Shown here piece after piece: positions 1-8,951 of a DNA stretch of 64,000 nucleotides. Within the stretch, counting starts at the first letter, position 1, and every line of letters begins with the position of its first letter. Position numbers and translations under genes: made by a program. Source of the DNA: Verrucomicrobiota bacterium (GTDB lineage: Bacteria; Verrucomicrobiota; Kiritimatiellia; CAIQIC01; JAGNIJ01); NCBI GenBank assembly GCA_022710725.1, contig JAKLGK010000003.1, forward strand, positions 186,001 through 250,000, written 5' to 3'. The notes below the pieces were generated by a model. It saw nothing but the letters and a program-made list of their open reading frames with translations. It was not told the origin of the DNA and ran no database searches.

Positions 1-1655
1 TCGGCGTGTTCGACCTGGAATCGTTCTATCCGGCGAAGGACCGTTTCGGGCTGGCCATGGCGCTGAACAACCTGATCGCCTCGCCCGGCTTCTCGGCCTG
101 GATGGGAGGGGAGCCGCTCGACGTCCAGCGGCTGCTCTACACGCCGGAGGGCAAGCCGCGCGTCTCGATCCTGTCCATCGCCCACCTGTCCGAGACCGAG
201 CGCATGTTCTTCGTGACGATCCTGCTCAACGAGGTGCTCGCCTGGGTCCGCGCGCAATCGGGGACCAGCAGCCTGCGCGCGCTGCTCTACATGGACGAGA
301 TCTTCGGCTACTTCCCGCCGAGTGCCAACCCGCCGTCGAAGACCGCCATGCTCACGCTGCTCAAGCAGGCCCGCGCGTACGGGCTGGGGTGCGTGCTCTC
401 CACCCAGAATCCCGTGGACCTCGACTACAAGGGCCTGGCCAACACCGGCACGTGGATCATCGGGCGGCTCCAGACCGAGCGCGACAAGATGCGCGTGATG
501 GAGGGCCTGGAAGGCGCCATGGCCGGCTCGTCGTTCGACCGGGATTCCATGGACAAGCTGCTCGCGGGCCTCGGCAACCGGGTCTTCCTGATGCGCAACG
601 TCCATGACGACCAGCCGGTGCTCTTCCAGAGCCGTTGGGCGATGTCGTACCTGCGCGGCCCCATGACCCTGCCGCAAATCCGCCAACTCATGGCGTCCTC
701 GCCTCCTCCCACTCCTTCTCCGTCTCCCACTCCTTCTCCCTCTGCTTCTCCCTCCACCAGCCGCCCCGCTCTTCCCCCCGAGGTTCCTGAATTCTTCCTC
801 CGTCCGTCCGCCGCCGGACCGGTCGCCTACCGGGCCGCCGTGGTCGGTGTCAGCAAACTCCATTTCGTGGACGCCAGGGCGGGGGTCGACACCTGGGAAA
901 CGCGCTCGCTGCTGGCCCCGCTGGGCGGGGACGGCTTCGCGGCCTGGGAGGAAGCCGAGCCGCGCGGCGACCTGGAGAACGCGCTGGATCCGCAGCCGGC
1001 CCCGGGCTCGACCTTTGCCTCCGCGCCGGCGGTCGGGAGGAAGAACGTGGAGAACTGGAGCAACACGCTCGAGTCGTACCTCCACCAGATCGCCGCGCTG
1101 GACCTGATCAGTTGCCCCGCGCTGAAGCTGACCTCGCGCCCCGGCGAGGGCGAGGGCGATTTTAGGGCCCGCGTGGCCCAGGCGTTGCGCGAGAAACGGG
1201 ACGCGGAGGTGGACAAGCTGCGGGCGCGCTACGCGCCGAAGCTGCAGACGCTCAACGACCAGGTCCGCCGCGCGGAGGAGCGGGTCGAGCGGGAGAAGGC
1301 GCAGGTCGGCCAGCAGAAGATGAGCGCCATGCTGAACGTCGGGACCACCCTGCTGGGCGCCTTGTTCGGCCGGCGGGCGATCTCGGTCGGCAGCATCACC
1401 CGGGCGGGCGCCGCGGCGCGAAGCGCCGGCCGGCTACAGAAGGAATCGGCGGACGTCGCGCGGGCGGGCGAATCGGTGGCCGTCCTGAAACAGCGCCTCG
1501 CGGACCTGGAGCAGCAGTTCGCGCGGGACACCGCCGAACTCCAGAACCAGTTCGAACCGGGGTCGGTGGATATGGCGCGGACGCCAATCCACCCGCGCAA
1601 GTCGGACATCACGATCGGTCGCGTGGGCTTGTGCTGGGTGCCGGCCCAGTCATGA
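1..1655 (+). CDS. HerA/VirB4-like P-loop ATPase, 5' end outside the window
   Basis: The reading frame is open to the left edge (codons GGC at 3, then GTG at 6), so the N-terminus with the Walker A motif is missing. A Walker B-like LLYMDEIFGY sits about 93 residues into the visible part, followed by a STQNP segment, a pattern of the DUF87/HerA-VirB4 family of DNA-pumping or conjugation-type ATPases. After this comes a Pro/Ser/Thr-rich linker near residues 232-262, encoded by a ctccttctcc-type microsatellite, and then a long C-terminal region with Glu/Arg-rich coiled coil (about 390-435 and 475-510) around a small Gly/Ala stretch. The coiled-coil tail is known from a subfamily of ATP-binding proteins of unknown role. 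The stop lies in an inverted repeat shared with the convergent HD gene. Family is fairly sure, cellular role is not. Confidence 0.75.
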   Translation, partial: GVFDLESFYPAKDRFGLAMALNNLIASPGFSAWMGGEPLDVQRLLYTPEGKPRVSILSIAHLSETERMFFVTILLNEVLAWVRAQSGTSSLRALLYMDEIFGYFPPSANPPSKTAMLTLLKQARAYGLGCVLSTQNPVDLDYKGLANTGTWIIGRLQTERDKMRVMEGLEGAMAGSSFDRDSMDKLLAGLGNRVFLMRNVHDDQPVLFQSRWAMSYLRGPMTLPQIRQLMASSPPPTPSPSPTPSPSASPSTSRPALPPEVPEFFLRPSAAGPVAYRAAVVGVSKLHFVDARAGVDTWETRSLLAPLGGDGFAAWEEAEPRGDLENALDPQPAPGSTFASAPAVGRKNVENWSNTLESYLHQIAALDLISCPALKLTSRPGEGEGDFRARVAQALREKRDAEVDKLRARYAPKLQTLNDQVRRAEERVEREKAQVGQQKMSAMLNVGTTLLGALFGRRAISVGSITRAGAAARSAGRLQKESADVARAGESVAVLKQRLADLEQQFARDTAELQNQFEPGSVDMARTPIHPRKSDITIGRVGLCWVPAQS

Positions 1656-1717
1656 ACAGGAGCCAACGGAGGGTCCGGAGAGAAGAATCCCTCCGTTAAC
1701 TCTGTTGCCTCCTGTTC
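1654..1717. terminator. Inverted repeat between convergent genes, possible bidirectional terminator
   Basis: GAACAGGAG (1654-1662) pairs with CTCCTGTTC (1709-1717), and AACGGAGGG (1665-1673) pairs with CCCTCCGTT (1689-1697), leaving a bulge on the right arm. The structure spans the stop codons of both convergent genes. There is no clean T-tract, so a terminator role is inferred from position only. Confidence 0.4.
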
Positions 1718-2340
1718 TTCTCTTTTATCTCCCGCTGCGGCCGGGCGCGCAGGATCGCCGTGAGCTGCTTCCGCAGGGCGGGGGACGCGACGGCCTTGTC
1801 CGCCGATGCGAAGAACCGCGACAGGTCGGCGAGTCCTTCCCGCTCGTAGACGCAGGCCTGCAGCGCCATTTCCAGCCGGTCCAGTTCCCGGAGCAGCCTG
1901 GCCTCGGCCGTCCGGCCGTCCTCGAACTCCTGCCACAACGCCAGGTACTCCCGCCCGCGGGGCAGCCGGCCCAGCACCGTGCGGACCGAGTTCTTCTCCA
2001 GGGCATGCTTCCGTTCCAGCGACACGCCGTCGGCGGGGATGATATCGCCCGCATAGATCTCCCCGAAGTCGTGCAGCAGGGCCATGCGGAGCAGCTTGGC
2101 CCTGTTGATCTTCGGGAAATGCGCGTCCGCCAGGAACAGCGCGAGAAGGGACACGCCCAGCGTGTGCTCGGCCACGGTCTCGCAGCGCGCGCGCGTGATG
2201 CCGGCGCGCAGCCAACCCTGGCGGAACAGGTGCTTGAGATGGTTGAATTCGATGCAGGTTTTCAAAAGAGACGAAGGGATTCCGGCGGCCAGCCCGCGAC
2301 CCGCCTTCCCGCTTTTCATCGCCATTTTTCGTTTGGTCAT
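1696..2340 (-). CDS. HD-domain phosphohydrolase (HDDC2/YfbR-like nucleotidase)
   Basis: The protein has a single HD domain: AEHT at residues 57-60 and LLHDFGE with the metal-binding HD pair at 90-91, followed by the AGDI motif and a downstream Asp-rich helix. This arrangement is that of the HDDC2/YfbR group, which removes phosphate from (deoxy)nucleoside monophosphates; a cytoplasmic metal-dependent 5'-nucleotidase is therefore the likely role. The frame runs 40 codons further upstream, but that extension has no family features; the ATG at 2340 was chosen, with later Met codons at residues 6 and 8 also possible. It is convergent with the ATPase gene and divergent from the permease at 2587. 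Confidence 0.75.
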   Translation of the reverse strand: MTKRKMAMKSGKAGRGLAAGIPSSLLKTCIEFNHLKHLFRQGWLRAGITRARCETVAEHTLGVSLLALFLADAHFPKINRAKLLRMALLHDFGEIYAGDIIPADGVSLERKHALEKNSVRTVLGRLPRGREYLALWQEFEDGRTAEARLLRELDRLEMALQACVYEREGLADLSRFFASADKAVASPALRKQLTAILRARPQREIKEKNRRQQS

Positions 2341-2528
2341 GTCGTTTCCGTACATATCCGAACCGGGCCAGGCGAGCAAGCCGCGTGTGAATGCGGCGGC
2401 CGGCTTTGCGGTGCTGACTTCCGCCATCGCCGCCACGCCGCCGACGAATTCCTCAGCCATCGCGCCGCCGGAGGCCGTTGGACGCGCTTTCTATCGGGTT
2501 CGCGTGGAGGGACCAGCCGAACTGCGGA

Positions 2529-2557
2529 TGGACGGGATCCGCGGGAGGGGCTATAGT
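2529..2557 (+). promoter_or_regulatory. Sigma-70-like promoter for the AI-2E-type permease gene
   Basis: TGGACG (2529-2534), a 17-base spacer, and TATAGT (2552-2557), 29 bases before the GTG at 2587. The same two hexamers at the same spacing stand in front of the HTH-EIIA gene (43597-43625, minus strand). Confidence 0.55.
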
Positions 2558-2586
2558 TTCGCCAACCGACCCCACGGAGGCCCGGC

Positions 2587-3642
2587 GTGAGCGTCACGGA
2601 TACCGAAAGGCAGCGGCTGAACATGCTGCTGTTCTATGCCTTTGTCCTCCTGCTGGCGTACCTGGCCTGCCGGATCCTGCAGCCGTTTCTGATGCCCCTG
2701 GTATGGGCCGGGATCCTGGCATTGTGCGCCCAGCCCGCGCACAAGCGCCTGGTCGCCTGGCGCGGGTCCACGGTCGCGGCCGCGATCTCCACCATCGCCG
2801 TGGCGCTGCTTCTGATCGTGCCGGCCGTTGTGCTGACCATCGCGATGCTGGGGGAGATGTCCCAGGCCCTCTCCGGCCTCCAGAACGCCCTCGCCGGGAT
2901 CCGTGAGAACGAGAAGTTGCTCGCGGCCTGGACCTGGATCGAGGCCCACGTCCCCCTGCCGACGCCCGACGAGATGAAGGCCCGGCTGACGGACCTGGCG
3001 GCGCGGCTGACCCGTTACCTCGCCGGCCAGGCCGGGGCCGTCCTGCAGGGCTCTTCCGTCTTCGTCTTCAAGCTGTTCGTCACGCTCTTCGCCCTGTTCT
3101 TCTTCCTGCGCGACGGCCGGGAGTTGGGCGAGGTGATCCGCAAAATACTGCCCTTTGACGCGAAACGGAAAGAGGAGCTGATCGGCCGGACGCGCGACCT
3201 CGTCTTCGCGGGCACCATGGCGACGCTGGCGGTCGCCGCCGCCCAGGGCCTGGCGGGCGGCATTCTCTTCGCGATCCTGGGGATCCGAGCGCCGATATTC
3301 TGGGGCGTGGTCATGGGTTTCTGCGCCCTGCTGCCGCTCTTCGGCACCGCGCTGGTCTGGGGACCGGCGGCCGTCGGGCTGTTCATCGGCGGCAGCTGGG
3401 TCCGGGCTCTCCTGCTCATCACGCTGGGGATCGCGGTGGTCGGCGGGTTGGACAATTTCCTGCGGCCGGCCCTCGTCAGCGGCAAGACCCGGATGAACGG
3501 CCTCGTGGTCTTCATCAGCCTGCTCGGCGGCGTGGCCGCCTTCGGGTTCGTCGGCATCGTGCTCGGGCCGGTCGTGGCCGCCGCGGTGATCAGTCTGCTG
3601 CAACTCGGGGCGGCGGATGCAGAAGGGGATGGCGGGGCGTAG
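2587..3642 (+). CDS. AI-2E/PerM family membrane transporter
   Basis: A 351-residue integral membrane protein with two N-terminal transmembrane segments, a roughly 100-residue soluble stretch (about 95-150), and a C-terminal membrane half that includes the family's GxxDNFLRP segment and the final FGFVGIVLGPVV helix. This is the architecture of the AI-2E transporter (UPF0118/PerM) family, trimeric exporters of varied or unknown cargo. A GTG start is used, supported by GGAGG at 2576-2580, six bases upstream. The cargo cannot be told from sequence; despite the family name, no luxS or lsr genes are near. Confidence 0.85.
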   Translation: MSVTDTERQRLNMLLFYAFVLLLAYLACRILQPFLMPLVWAGILALCAQPAHKRLVAWRGSTVAAAISTIAVALLLIVPAVVLTIAMLGEMSQALSGLQNALAGIRENEKLLAAWTWIEAHVPLPTPDEMKARLTDLAARLTRYLAGQAGAVLQGSSVFVFKLFVTLFALFFFLRDGRELGEVIRKILPFDAKRKEELIGRTRDLVFAGTMATLAVAAAQGLAGGILFAILGIRAPIFWGVVMGFCALLPLFGTALVWGPAAVGLFIGGSWVRALLLITLGIAVVGGLDNFLRPALVSGKTRMNGLVVFISLLGGVAAFGFVGIVLGPVVAAAVISLLQLGAADAEGDGGA

Positions 3643-3645
3643 GAA

Positions 3646-3706
3646 CTGCGAAACACGCGAAAGGCGCGAAAAGGAGAGCTCTTTCGCGTGTTTCACGCCT
3701 TTCGCA
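3646..3706. repeat. Two-module inverted repeat upstream of ppk2
   Basis: GAAACACGCGAAAG (3650-3663) is exactly complementary to CTTTCGCGTGTTTC (3681-3694), and GCGAAAGGCG (3657-3666) matches CGCCTTTCGC (3697-3706). CTGCGAAA-type modules thus occur on both arms in swapped order, so alternative hairpins are possible. It lies just after the permease stop and before ppk2. It may be a dispersed GCGAAA-type repeat or a terminator/attenuator. Confidence 0.5.
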
Positions 3707-3726
3707 GCTACCGCAGAAAGGATGCC

Positions 3727-4626
3727 ATGCAGGACAAGAAGCTGCTGAAGATGGCGCGCCGGCTGTCCGATCCGTTCCGGGTGGAGAACGGACGGAAGTT
3801 CCGGCTCAAGGACGCGGACCCCGGCGACACGCTGTGGCTGAAGAAGGCGGACAAGGAGCGCGCGAAGGAGGGGCTGCGCGCGGGCGTGGAGGCCCTGGCG
3901 GAGTTGCAGGACCGGCTCTACGCGCAGGACCAGTGGGCCGTGCTGCTGATCTTCCAGGCGATGGACGCCGCGGGCAAGGACGGCGCGATCAAGCACGTCA
4001 TGTCCGGCGTGAATCCGCAGGGCTGCCAGGTGTTTTCCTTCAAGGCGCCCTCCGCGGAAGAGCTGGACCACGATTTCCTCTGGCGTTGCCTGAAGAACCT
4101 GCCGGAGCGCGGCCGGATCGGGATCTTCAACCGCTCTTACTACGAGGAGACCCTCGTCGTGCGCGTGCACCCGGAATTCCTGGCCAGGCAGCAGTTGCCG
4201 CCGCGCCTCGTGACGAAGCGCATCTGGGAAGAGCGCTTTGAGGATATCCGCAACGTCGAGCGCCACCTGTTCCGCAGCGGCGTGCTGATCCGCAAGTTCT
4301 TTCTACACGCCTCGAAAAAGGAGCAGAAGAAGCGCTTCCTCGAACGGCTCGACGACCCGGAGAAGAACTGGAAGTTTTCCGCCGCCGACGTGGCGGAGCG
4401 GGCGCACTGGGACGAGTACATGGAGGCCTACGAGGACATGGTCCGCCACACGGCGACGCCCGAGGCGCCCTGGTTCGTCGTGCCGGCGGACAACAAGTGG
4501 TTCACGCGGATGGTCGTCGCGGCGGCGGTCGTCGAGGCGCTGGCCTCGCTGAAGCTGCATTATCCCGTCGTCAGCGACGCGAAGCGCAAGGAGCTCGACG
4601 CCGCCCGGCGGCGGCTGGAGGGATGA
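3727..4626 (+). CDS. ppk2: Polyphosphate kinase 2 (PPK2)
   Basis: PPK2 enzymes move phosphate between polyphosphate and nucleotides in the cytoplasm. The Walker A-like [12 protein letters not shown] lies at residues 78-89 and the Walker B-like [10 protein letters not shown] near 132-141, both hallmarks of the family, and the 299-residue length fits a one-domain PPK2. The frame opens at an ATG 13 codons earlier, but AAAGGA directly before the ATG at 3727 and the family N-terminus favour the later start. The class (AMP, ADP or GDP preference) cannot be read with confidence. The next gene starts 4 bases after the stop, suggesting co-transcription. Confidence 0.88.
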   Translation: MQDKKLLKMARRLSDPFRVENGRKFRLKDADPGDTLWLKKADKERAKEGLRAGVEALAELQDRLYAQDQWAVLLIFQAMDAAGKDGAIKHVMSGVNPQGCQVFSFKAPSAEELDHDFLWRCLKNLPERGRIGIFNRSYYEETLVVRVHPEFLARQQLPPRLVTKRIWEERFEDIRNVERHLFRSGVLIRKFFLHASKKEQKKRFLERLDDPEKNWKFSAADVAERAHWDEYMEAYEDMVRHTATPEAPWFVVPADNKWFTRMVVAAAVVEALASLKLHYPVVSDAKRKELDAARRRLEG

Positions 4627-4629
4627 CGC

Positions 4630-5301
4630 GTGCCGGAAGGCAGGAAAGGCTTCTTCGCCCGGCACCTCGATGCGGGCGAAATCTTCGGGGAGATCCTCTT
4701 CGGCCTGATCATGGCGCTTACCTTCACGCTGGGGGCGGGGATCTCCGTGACGGAGGGGCCGGGCGCGATCCGCACGCTGCTGGTCACGGCGCTCGGCTGC
4801 AACCTGGCCTGGGGCATCATCGACGGGGCCATGTACGTCATGGGCGCCCTCCTGGAGCGGGGCCGACGGATCCGGATGCTGTTGAGCCTCCAGCAGGCAA
4901 CGGACCCGGCGGCGGCGCTGGCGGCGGTGGCCCGGGAGCTCGATCCCGTGCTGGAGCGGGTGACCACGGCGGAGGAGCGCGCGAAACTGTACCGCGGCAT
5001 CCTGACGATGGCCTCGCGCGTCGAGCCCGAGCGGGCGCGGATCACGCGGGAGGACCTCGCGGGCGCCGTCGCCAGCGGACTGCTGGTGATCCTGACGGCT
5101 TTCCCCGCGGCCATTCCCTTCATGGTCATGGAGGACCACCACCTGGCCCTGCGCGCATCCAATGCCTTTCTCGTGGCCATGCTGTTTTTCATCGGGTTCT
5201 TCTGGGCGCGGTTCACCGGCGTCAACCGCTGGCGCGCGGGATTGCTGATGATGCTGTCGGGCCTGGCGCTGGTGAAGATCGCCATGCTGTTGGGCGGGTA
5301 G
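4630..5301 (+). CDS. VIT1/CCC1-family membrane protein
   Basis: A 223-residue protein with membrane segments near residues 18-40 and 45-65, a central charged helical stretch, and three C-terminal segments. The opening GEIFGEILFGLIMALTFT resembles the first helix of the VIT (vacuolar iron transporter-like) family, which moves Fe2+/Mn2+ in plants and yeast; bacterial members are mostly uncharacterised. It uses a GTG start 4 bases after the ppk2 stop. Metal transport is a family inference. Confidence 0.65.
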   Translation: MPEGRKGFFARHLDAGEIFGEILFGLIMALTFTLGAGISVTEGPGAIRTLLVTALGCNLAWGIIDGAMYVMGALLERGRRIRMLLSLQQATDPAAALAAVARELDPVLERVTTAEERAKLYRGILTMASRVEPERARITREDLAGAVASGLLVILTAFPAAIPFMVMEDHHLALRASNAFLVAMLFFIGFFWARFTGVNRWRAGLLMMLSGLALVKIAMLLGG

Positions 5302-5313
5302 GATGGGACCGTT

Positions 5314-6807
5314 ATGAAATGTTCAATTCGATGGGTGCTGCTCCTGGCCGCCGGGCTCGCCGGGCCGCTGGGCGCGAACGCGGCCGAAGAAGAGCCCGCG
5401 CCGGAGGCGCCGGGGTTCGCATCGAAGCTCCTGTGGTATGTCCCGAACCGGGTCATGGATTTCCTGGACATCTTCCGCCTGCGCCTGCGCGTGGGGCCCG
5501 GCCTGGCGGCGAACTTCCGCATCACGGACTACGGCGCGTTCTACGCGGGCAAGTACACCGCGCTCTACGCGGGACTGCCCGGTCCCCGCTACCCGCATCC
5601 CGTCCGCTGGCCCGTGGGGTTCGAATCGCTGACCGGCATCATCATCGCGGGCGTGGACGCGACGGACGAGACGCGCCACGGGCCCGAGTACGGCGCGCCG
5701 GAACTCGACGTCGGCGGGCATGTCCTGCTGCTCGGCGTGGACGCGGGGATCGATCCCCTGGAGATCGGGGATTTCGTCGGGGGCTTCCTGCTGCGCGACT
5801 GGGTCGGCGACGACTATCCCAGCCGCCTGCCGCCGTCGCCCGAGTGGAGCGACGGCCTTTCGCTGGGGGCGGGGGAGGGCGTGTTCCAGGTCGAGCCCAA
5901 GCCGGACCGGTTCGCCTCGTGGAGCCAGCGCCTGGACTACCTCGAAACCAACGTGCAGCGCCGCATTTCCGAACCGCTGCGGGCGACGGACGCCTACTTC
6001 GCCATGGACCCGACCAACGCGATCGTGCCGCCGCAGACCCAGGTCCGAATGAAGCTGTTCACGCGGCTGATCCAGGGCAGCCGGTTCAGCCTGAACATCG
6101 AGCCGGACATCGAGTTGGACGTCGAACTCCCGAACATCGAGAAGCGACTGCGCGTGTTCTTCGAGTCGGCGCGGGCCGACGAACTGCCCGAGCGCGAGCT
6201 GTCGGAAAACGAGGAGCACGGGCTCAACGTCGGCGCGCGCAGGTGGTTCGAGGACCTGTACCTCTCCGCGGACGCCGGCGTGAAGGCCAAGTGGCTGCCC
6301 CAGGCCTTTGCGCGGCTGACCTGGGCCCGGGATTTCGAGCCGGGGAAATGGGACCTCCGGCCGATGCAGCGCTTTTTCGTGAATACGGACGACGGGTTGG
6401 GCTCCCTGACCTCGCTGCGGGTCAACCGCTGGCTGGGCGAAGCCAACCGCGCCATCCTGATCAACCGGACCTCGGGCAAATGGACGTCGGAATCCGGCGA
6501 CTTCAGCTGGTCCGAGAGCATCGGCCTGGCCGGCGCCTTCCGGCTGCTCGACGAGCACCGGCGGGGGCGCAGCATCGGATGGGAAGACACCGCCCGCGCG
6601 CTGGGGATCGAGTACACGGTGTTCGGCGACGAAGAGGCCGTCAACCTGCACCGCGTTGCCCTGGGCCTGCGCCGCCCCCTGTACAAGTACTGGGTTTACG
6701 GGGAGGCGGGGCCCGGGATCGAGTGGAATCGGGCCGACGACTTCGACGCCACCTTCTTCCTGCACCTGGGCATTGACATGCTCTTCTGGGGCGCCGCACA
6801 CCGGTGA
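5314..6807 (+). CDS. Exported protein, probable outer-membrane beta-barrel, unknown function
   Basis: A 497-residue protein with a signal peptide (hydrophobic core about 7-20, cleavage near the ANA-AEE site at 23-25). The first half carries a recognisable block, VPNRVMDFLDIFRLRLRVG, then alternating aromatic and glycine strands with GVDATDETRHGPEYG; such segments recur in envelope proteins of PVC bacteria, recalled here from memory. The second half (about 230-497) alternates short strands and ends in FLHLGIDMLFWG, compatible with a barrel. It starts 12 bases after the VIT-type gene, so the three genes from ppk2 on may form one operon. I do not recognise a function. Confidence 0.6.
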   Translation: MKCSIRWVLLLAAGLAGPLGANAAEEEPAPEAPGFASKLLWYVPNRVMDFLDIFRLRLRVGPGLAANFRITDYGAFYAGKYTALYAGLPGPRYPHPVRWPVGFESLTGIIIAGVDATDETRHGPEYGAPELDVGGHVLLLGVDAGIDPLEIGDFVGGFLLRDWVGDDYPSRLPPSPEWSDGLSLGAGEGVFQVEPKPDRFASWSQRLDYLETNVQRRISEPLRATDAYFAMDPTNAIVPPQTQVRMKLFTRLIQGSRFSLNIEPDIELDVELPNIEKRLRVFFESARADELPERELSENEEHGLNVGARRWFEDLYLSADAGVKAKWLPQAFARLTWARDFEPGKWDLRPMQRFFVNTDDGLGSLTSLRVNRWLGEANRAILINRTSGKWTSESGDFSWSESIGLAGAFRLLDEHRRGRSIGWEDTARALGIEYTVFGDEEAVNLHRVALGLRRPLYKYWVYGEAGPGIEWNRADDFDATFFLHLGIDMLFWGAAHR

Positions 6808-6883
6808 CCGGGCGGCACGGCCGCATTGCGCTCGACTTCCAACCGCTCATCCCGGAAAATCGAGAGCCTTGAAGGAGCGCCCT

Positions 6884-7660
6884 ATGAAACACTGGCGGAA
6901 TGGATTTTTCGGACTCGCGGTTTTCGGCCTGGCAGGCTGCAGCACCGTGTCCCTGCACGAGCCCCTCCGGGTCGGCGTCACGCCGGACCTGCCGCCGATC
7001 ATCGCCAAGGCCGACGGCCGGATCGTGGGCCTGGAGGCGGATTTCGCCCGCCGCCTCGCGCGGGAGTTGCGCCGGCCTGTCGAGTGGGTCGAACTGAAAT
7101 GGGAGGACCAGGTGCCGGCCCTGCTCACCGGGCGCATCGACCTGATCATGTCCGGGATGTCCGTCACGGAGATGCGGAAAGTCCGCATCGCGTTCTGCGA
7201 ACCGTACATGACCTCCGGCCTGATGGCGCTGACCCGCCGGGAGGGCGCGGGGAAATACCGGACGAGGGAGGCCCTGTTGCGGGCGGACGCCAAGGTCGGC
7301 GTGAAAATAGGCACGACGGCCGAGCTCTTCGCCCAGGAGCATTTCCGCAACGCGCAGTTGCTCCGCTACGAGATCCCCCATGACGCCGCCCTGGCGCTGC
7401 GGAACCGGACGCTGGATATCTACCTGGACGACGCCCCGGCGATCTTCTGGCTGGCGTCCAAGTACGAGTCGGACCTGACCTTCTCGCGGGCCCGCCTGAC
7501 CGAGGAGGACATCGCGTGGGGCGTGAGCCCGAAGGCTGCGGCGCTGAAGGAGCAGGTCAACGCGATCCTGGCCGGCTGGCGCGAGGACGGCACGCTCCGG
7601 GAAATCCTCGAGCGCTGGGTCCCCGTGGCGCCGAAGTCCTTTACCCGGGGCGCGAAGTAG
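6884..7660 (+). CDS. Solute-binding lipoprotein, family 3
   Basis: This 258-residue protein has a lipoprotein signal with lipobox LAGC (Cys at residue 19), followed by LRVGVTPDLPP, the usual first strand of family-3 periplasmic binding proteins for amino acids and similar polar solutes. LEADFARRLA, LLTGRIDLIMSGMSVT and the GTTAE segment near 145 continue the family pattern. The ATG at 6884 follows GAAGGAG with 6-base spacing; an upstream extension of the frame has no support. No permease or ATPase gene is adjacent, so the partner transporter lies elsewhere, or it acts as an orphan sensor. Confidence 0.85.
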   Translation: MKHWRNGFFGLAVFGLAGCSTVSLHEPLRVGVTPDLPPIIAKADGRIVGLEADFARRLARELRRPVEWVELKWEDQVPALLTGRIDLIMSGMSVTEMRKVRIAFCEPYMTSGLMALTRREGAGKYRTREALLRADAKVGVKIGTTAELFAQEHFRNAQLLRYEIPHDAALALRNRTLDIYLDDAPAIFWLASKYESDLTFSRARLTEEDIAWGVSPKAAALKEQVNAILAGWREDGTLREILERWVPVAPKSFTRGAK

Positions 7661-7673
7661 GCGGCGGGCTCGT

Positions 7674-8951
7674 TCAATCGCGCGCCATGCAGAGGGTCGC
7701 GAGCGCCGTGGAGTAGACCGGTCCGCCCGTGCGGCCCCAGCGATCCGTCGGTTCCCAACTCCCGCGGTTCGGGCCGGTTCGGGATTGCAGGGAGACCAGC
7801 TGTTCGCGCAGGGCGGCGCGCAGAAATCCGGCGGTCGCGCCCGGCGCCGAGGCCAGGGCTTCCGATGTGAAAAAGGCCCGGTAATAATCCATCGCCGGCG
7901 TGGACGTCGGCGTGGTCTTCCGGACCGCCTCGGCCATGGTTTCGATGAGCCGGGCGTCTTCCGGATGGCCGTGGCGAGCGAGGCAGGTCACGCCGGCGGC
8001 CGTCAGCGTGCCCGTGCCGTACGGCGACTGGTTGGCGCGACGGTACCCCATGTGGCCTTCCTCGTTGACCGTGGATTTCATCCAGGCCACACCGCGCTCG
8101 ATGGCGGGTCTCAATTCCGGGTAGCCCAGTTCCTCGGCCCGGAGGAGGGCCAGCAAAGGCCAGACGCTGGCGGACGTGTTGGCCGAGCCGGGCGCCGAGT
8201 GCAGATAGTCCCAGCCGCCGGTCCGATCCTGGATCGAGACCAGGTAGGCCACGGCCTTTTCCGCCGACGCGCGCCACGCCACGTTCGATTCCAGCGCGCA
8301 TGCCTCGATCAGGGCCAGCGTGGCCAGCCCCTGGTTGTACGTGGCGCCGGAGAAGACGGCGCCGAACAGCCCCTTATCGTTCTGCGCGTTCACCAGGAAG
8401 TCCACGCCCCGGCGTATGGCCGCGGCCGTGGGTTCCCGCTGCGATTCGGCCGGATTCTGCATCAGCGCCATCAGGGCCAGGGCGGACACGCCGATGCCGT
8501 ACTTCTCCCGGATCGCCCCTTCGCCGGCCGACCAGCCGCCAGCCGGGTTCTGGGCCTGGCACAGCCAGACCAGGGCCTCGCGGCGGGCGGCCGACAGGTC
8601 GGAGGGATCCTCCCGACGGTTGTCGCGCGTCAGGAAAACTCCGAGACCCAGCGTGGCCAGCAACAGGGCCGCCACCCGTGCGGGAATCGCCCATGTGATT
8701 CCGCGGCGAACCGGCCGGGTGTCCCCGGCCTCGATCCTCCGCGCGATCCGGTCGGACAGGGAGGGGGAGCACTGTGCGTCCGGATCCTCGCGAAGGCGAG
8801 CGATCACGCGCTGGAACGAGGCGGCGGCCCGCGCGCAGACAGGGCACGCCGCCATGTGCCGCACGTAGTCCGCTTTCTTGTCCGGCGACAGTTCGCCGAG
8901 ACAATAAGCCGGGGCCTCCGCCATACGGGGACAGTGGTCAGCGCTCTTCAT
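7674..8951 (-). CDS. Anti-sigma factor-like zinc finger fused to a prenyltransferase/terpenoid-cyclase-like repeat domain
   Basis: The 425-residue protein begins with a putative anti-sigma zinc finger: CLGELSP then HMAACPVC, the H-x3-C-x2-C signature of ZAS/zf-HC2 domains. A membrane segment follows near residues 90-107. The C-terminal 300 residues hold repeats of the alpha/alpha-toroid type, with GxxxF/Y-Sxxx-TAxALLAL-like blocks and WLCQAQNPAGGW, IQDRTGGWDY and SNQxPYGTGTLTAAG, as in squalene-hopene cyclase or prenyltransferase repeats, placed outside the cytoplasm. The start at 8951 overlaps the end of the sigma-factor gene by 14 bases, implying translational coupling. I infer a membrane anti-sigma factor whose outer domain senses a ligand; catalysis is unproven. 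Confidence 0.75.
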   Translation of the reverse strand: MKSADHCPRMAEAPAYCLGELSPDKKADYVRHMAACPVCARAAASFQRVIARLREDPDAQCSPSLSDRIARRIEAGDTRPVRRGITWAIPARVAALLLATLGLGVFLTRDNRREDPSDLSAARREALVWLCQAQNPAGGWSAGEGAIREKYGIGVSALALMALMQNPAESQREPTAAAIRRGVDFLVNAQNDKGLFGAVFSGATYNQGLATLALIEACALESNVAWRASAEKAVAYLVSIQDRTGGWDYLHSAPGSANTSASVWPLLALLRAEELGYPELRPAIERGVAWMKSTVNEEGHMGYRRANQSPYGTGTLTAAGVTCLARHGHPEDARLIETMAEAVRKTTPTSTPAMDYYRAFFTSEALASAPGATAGFLRAALREQLVSLQSRTGPNRGSWEPTDRWGRTGGPVYSTALATLCMARD

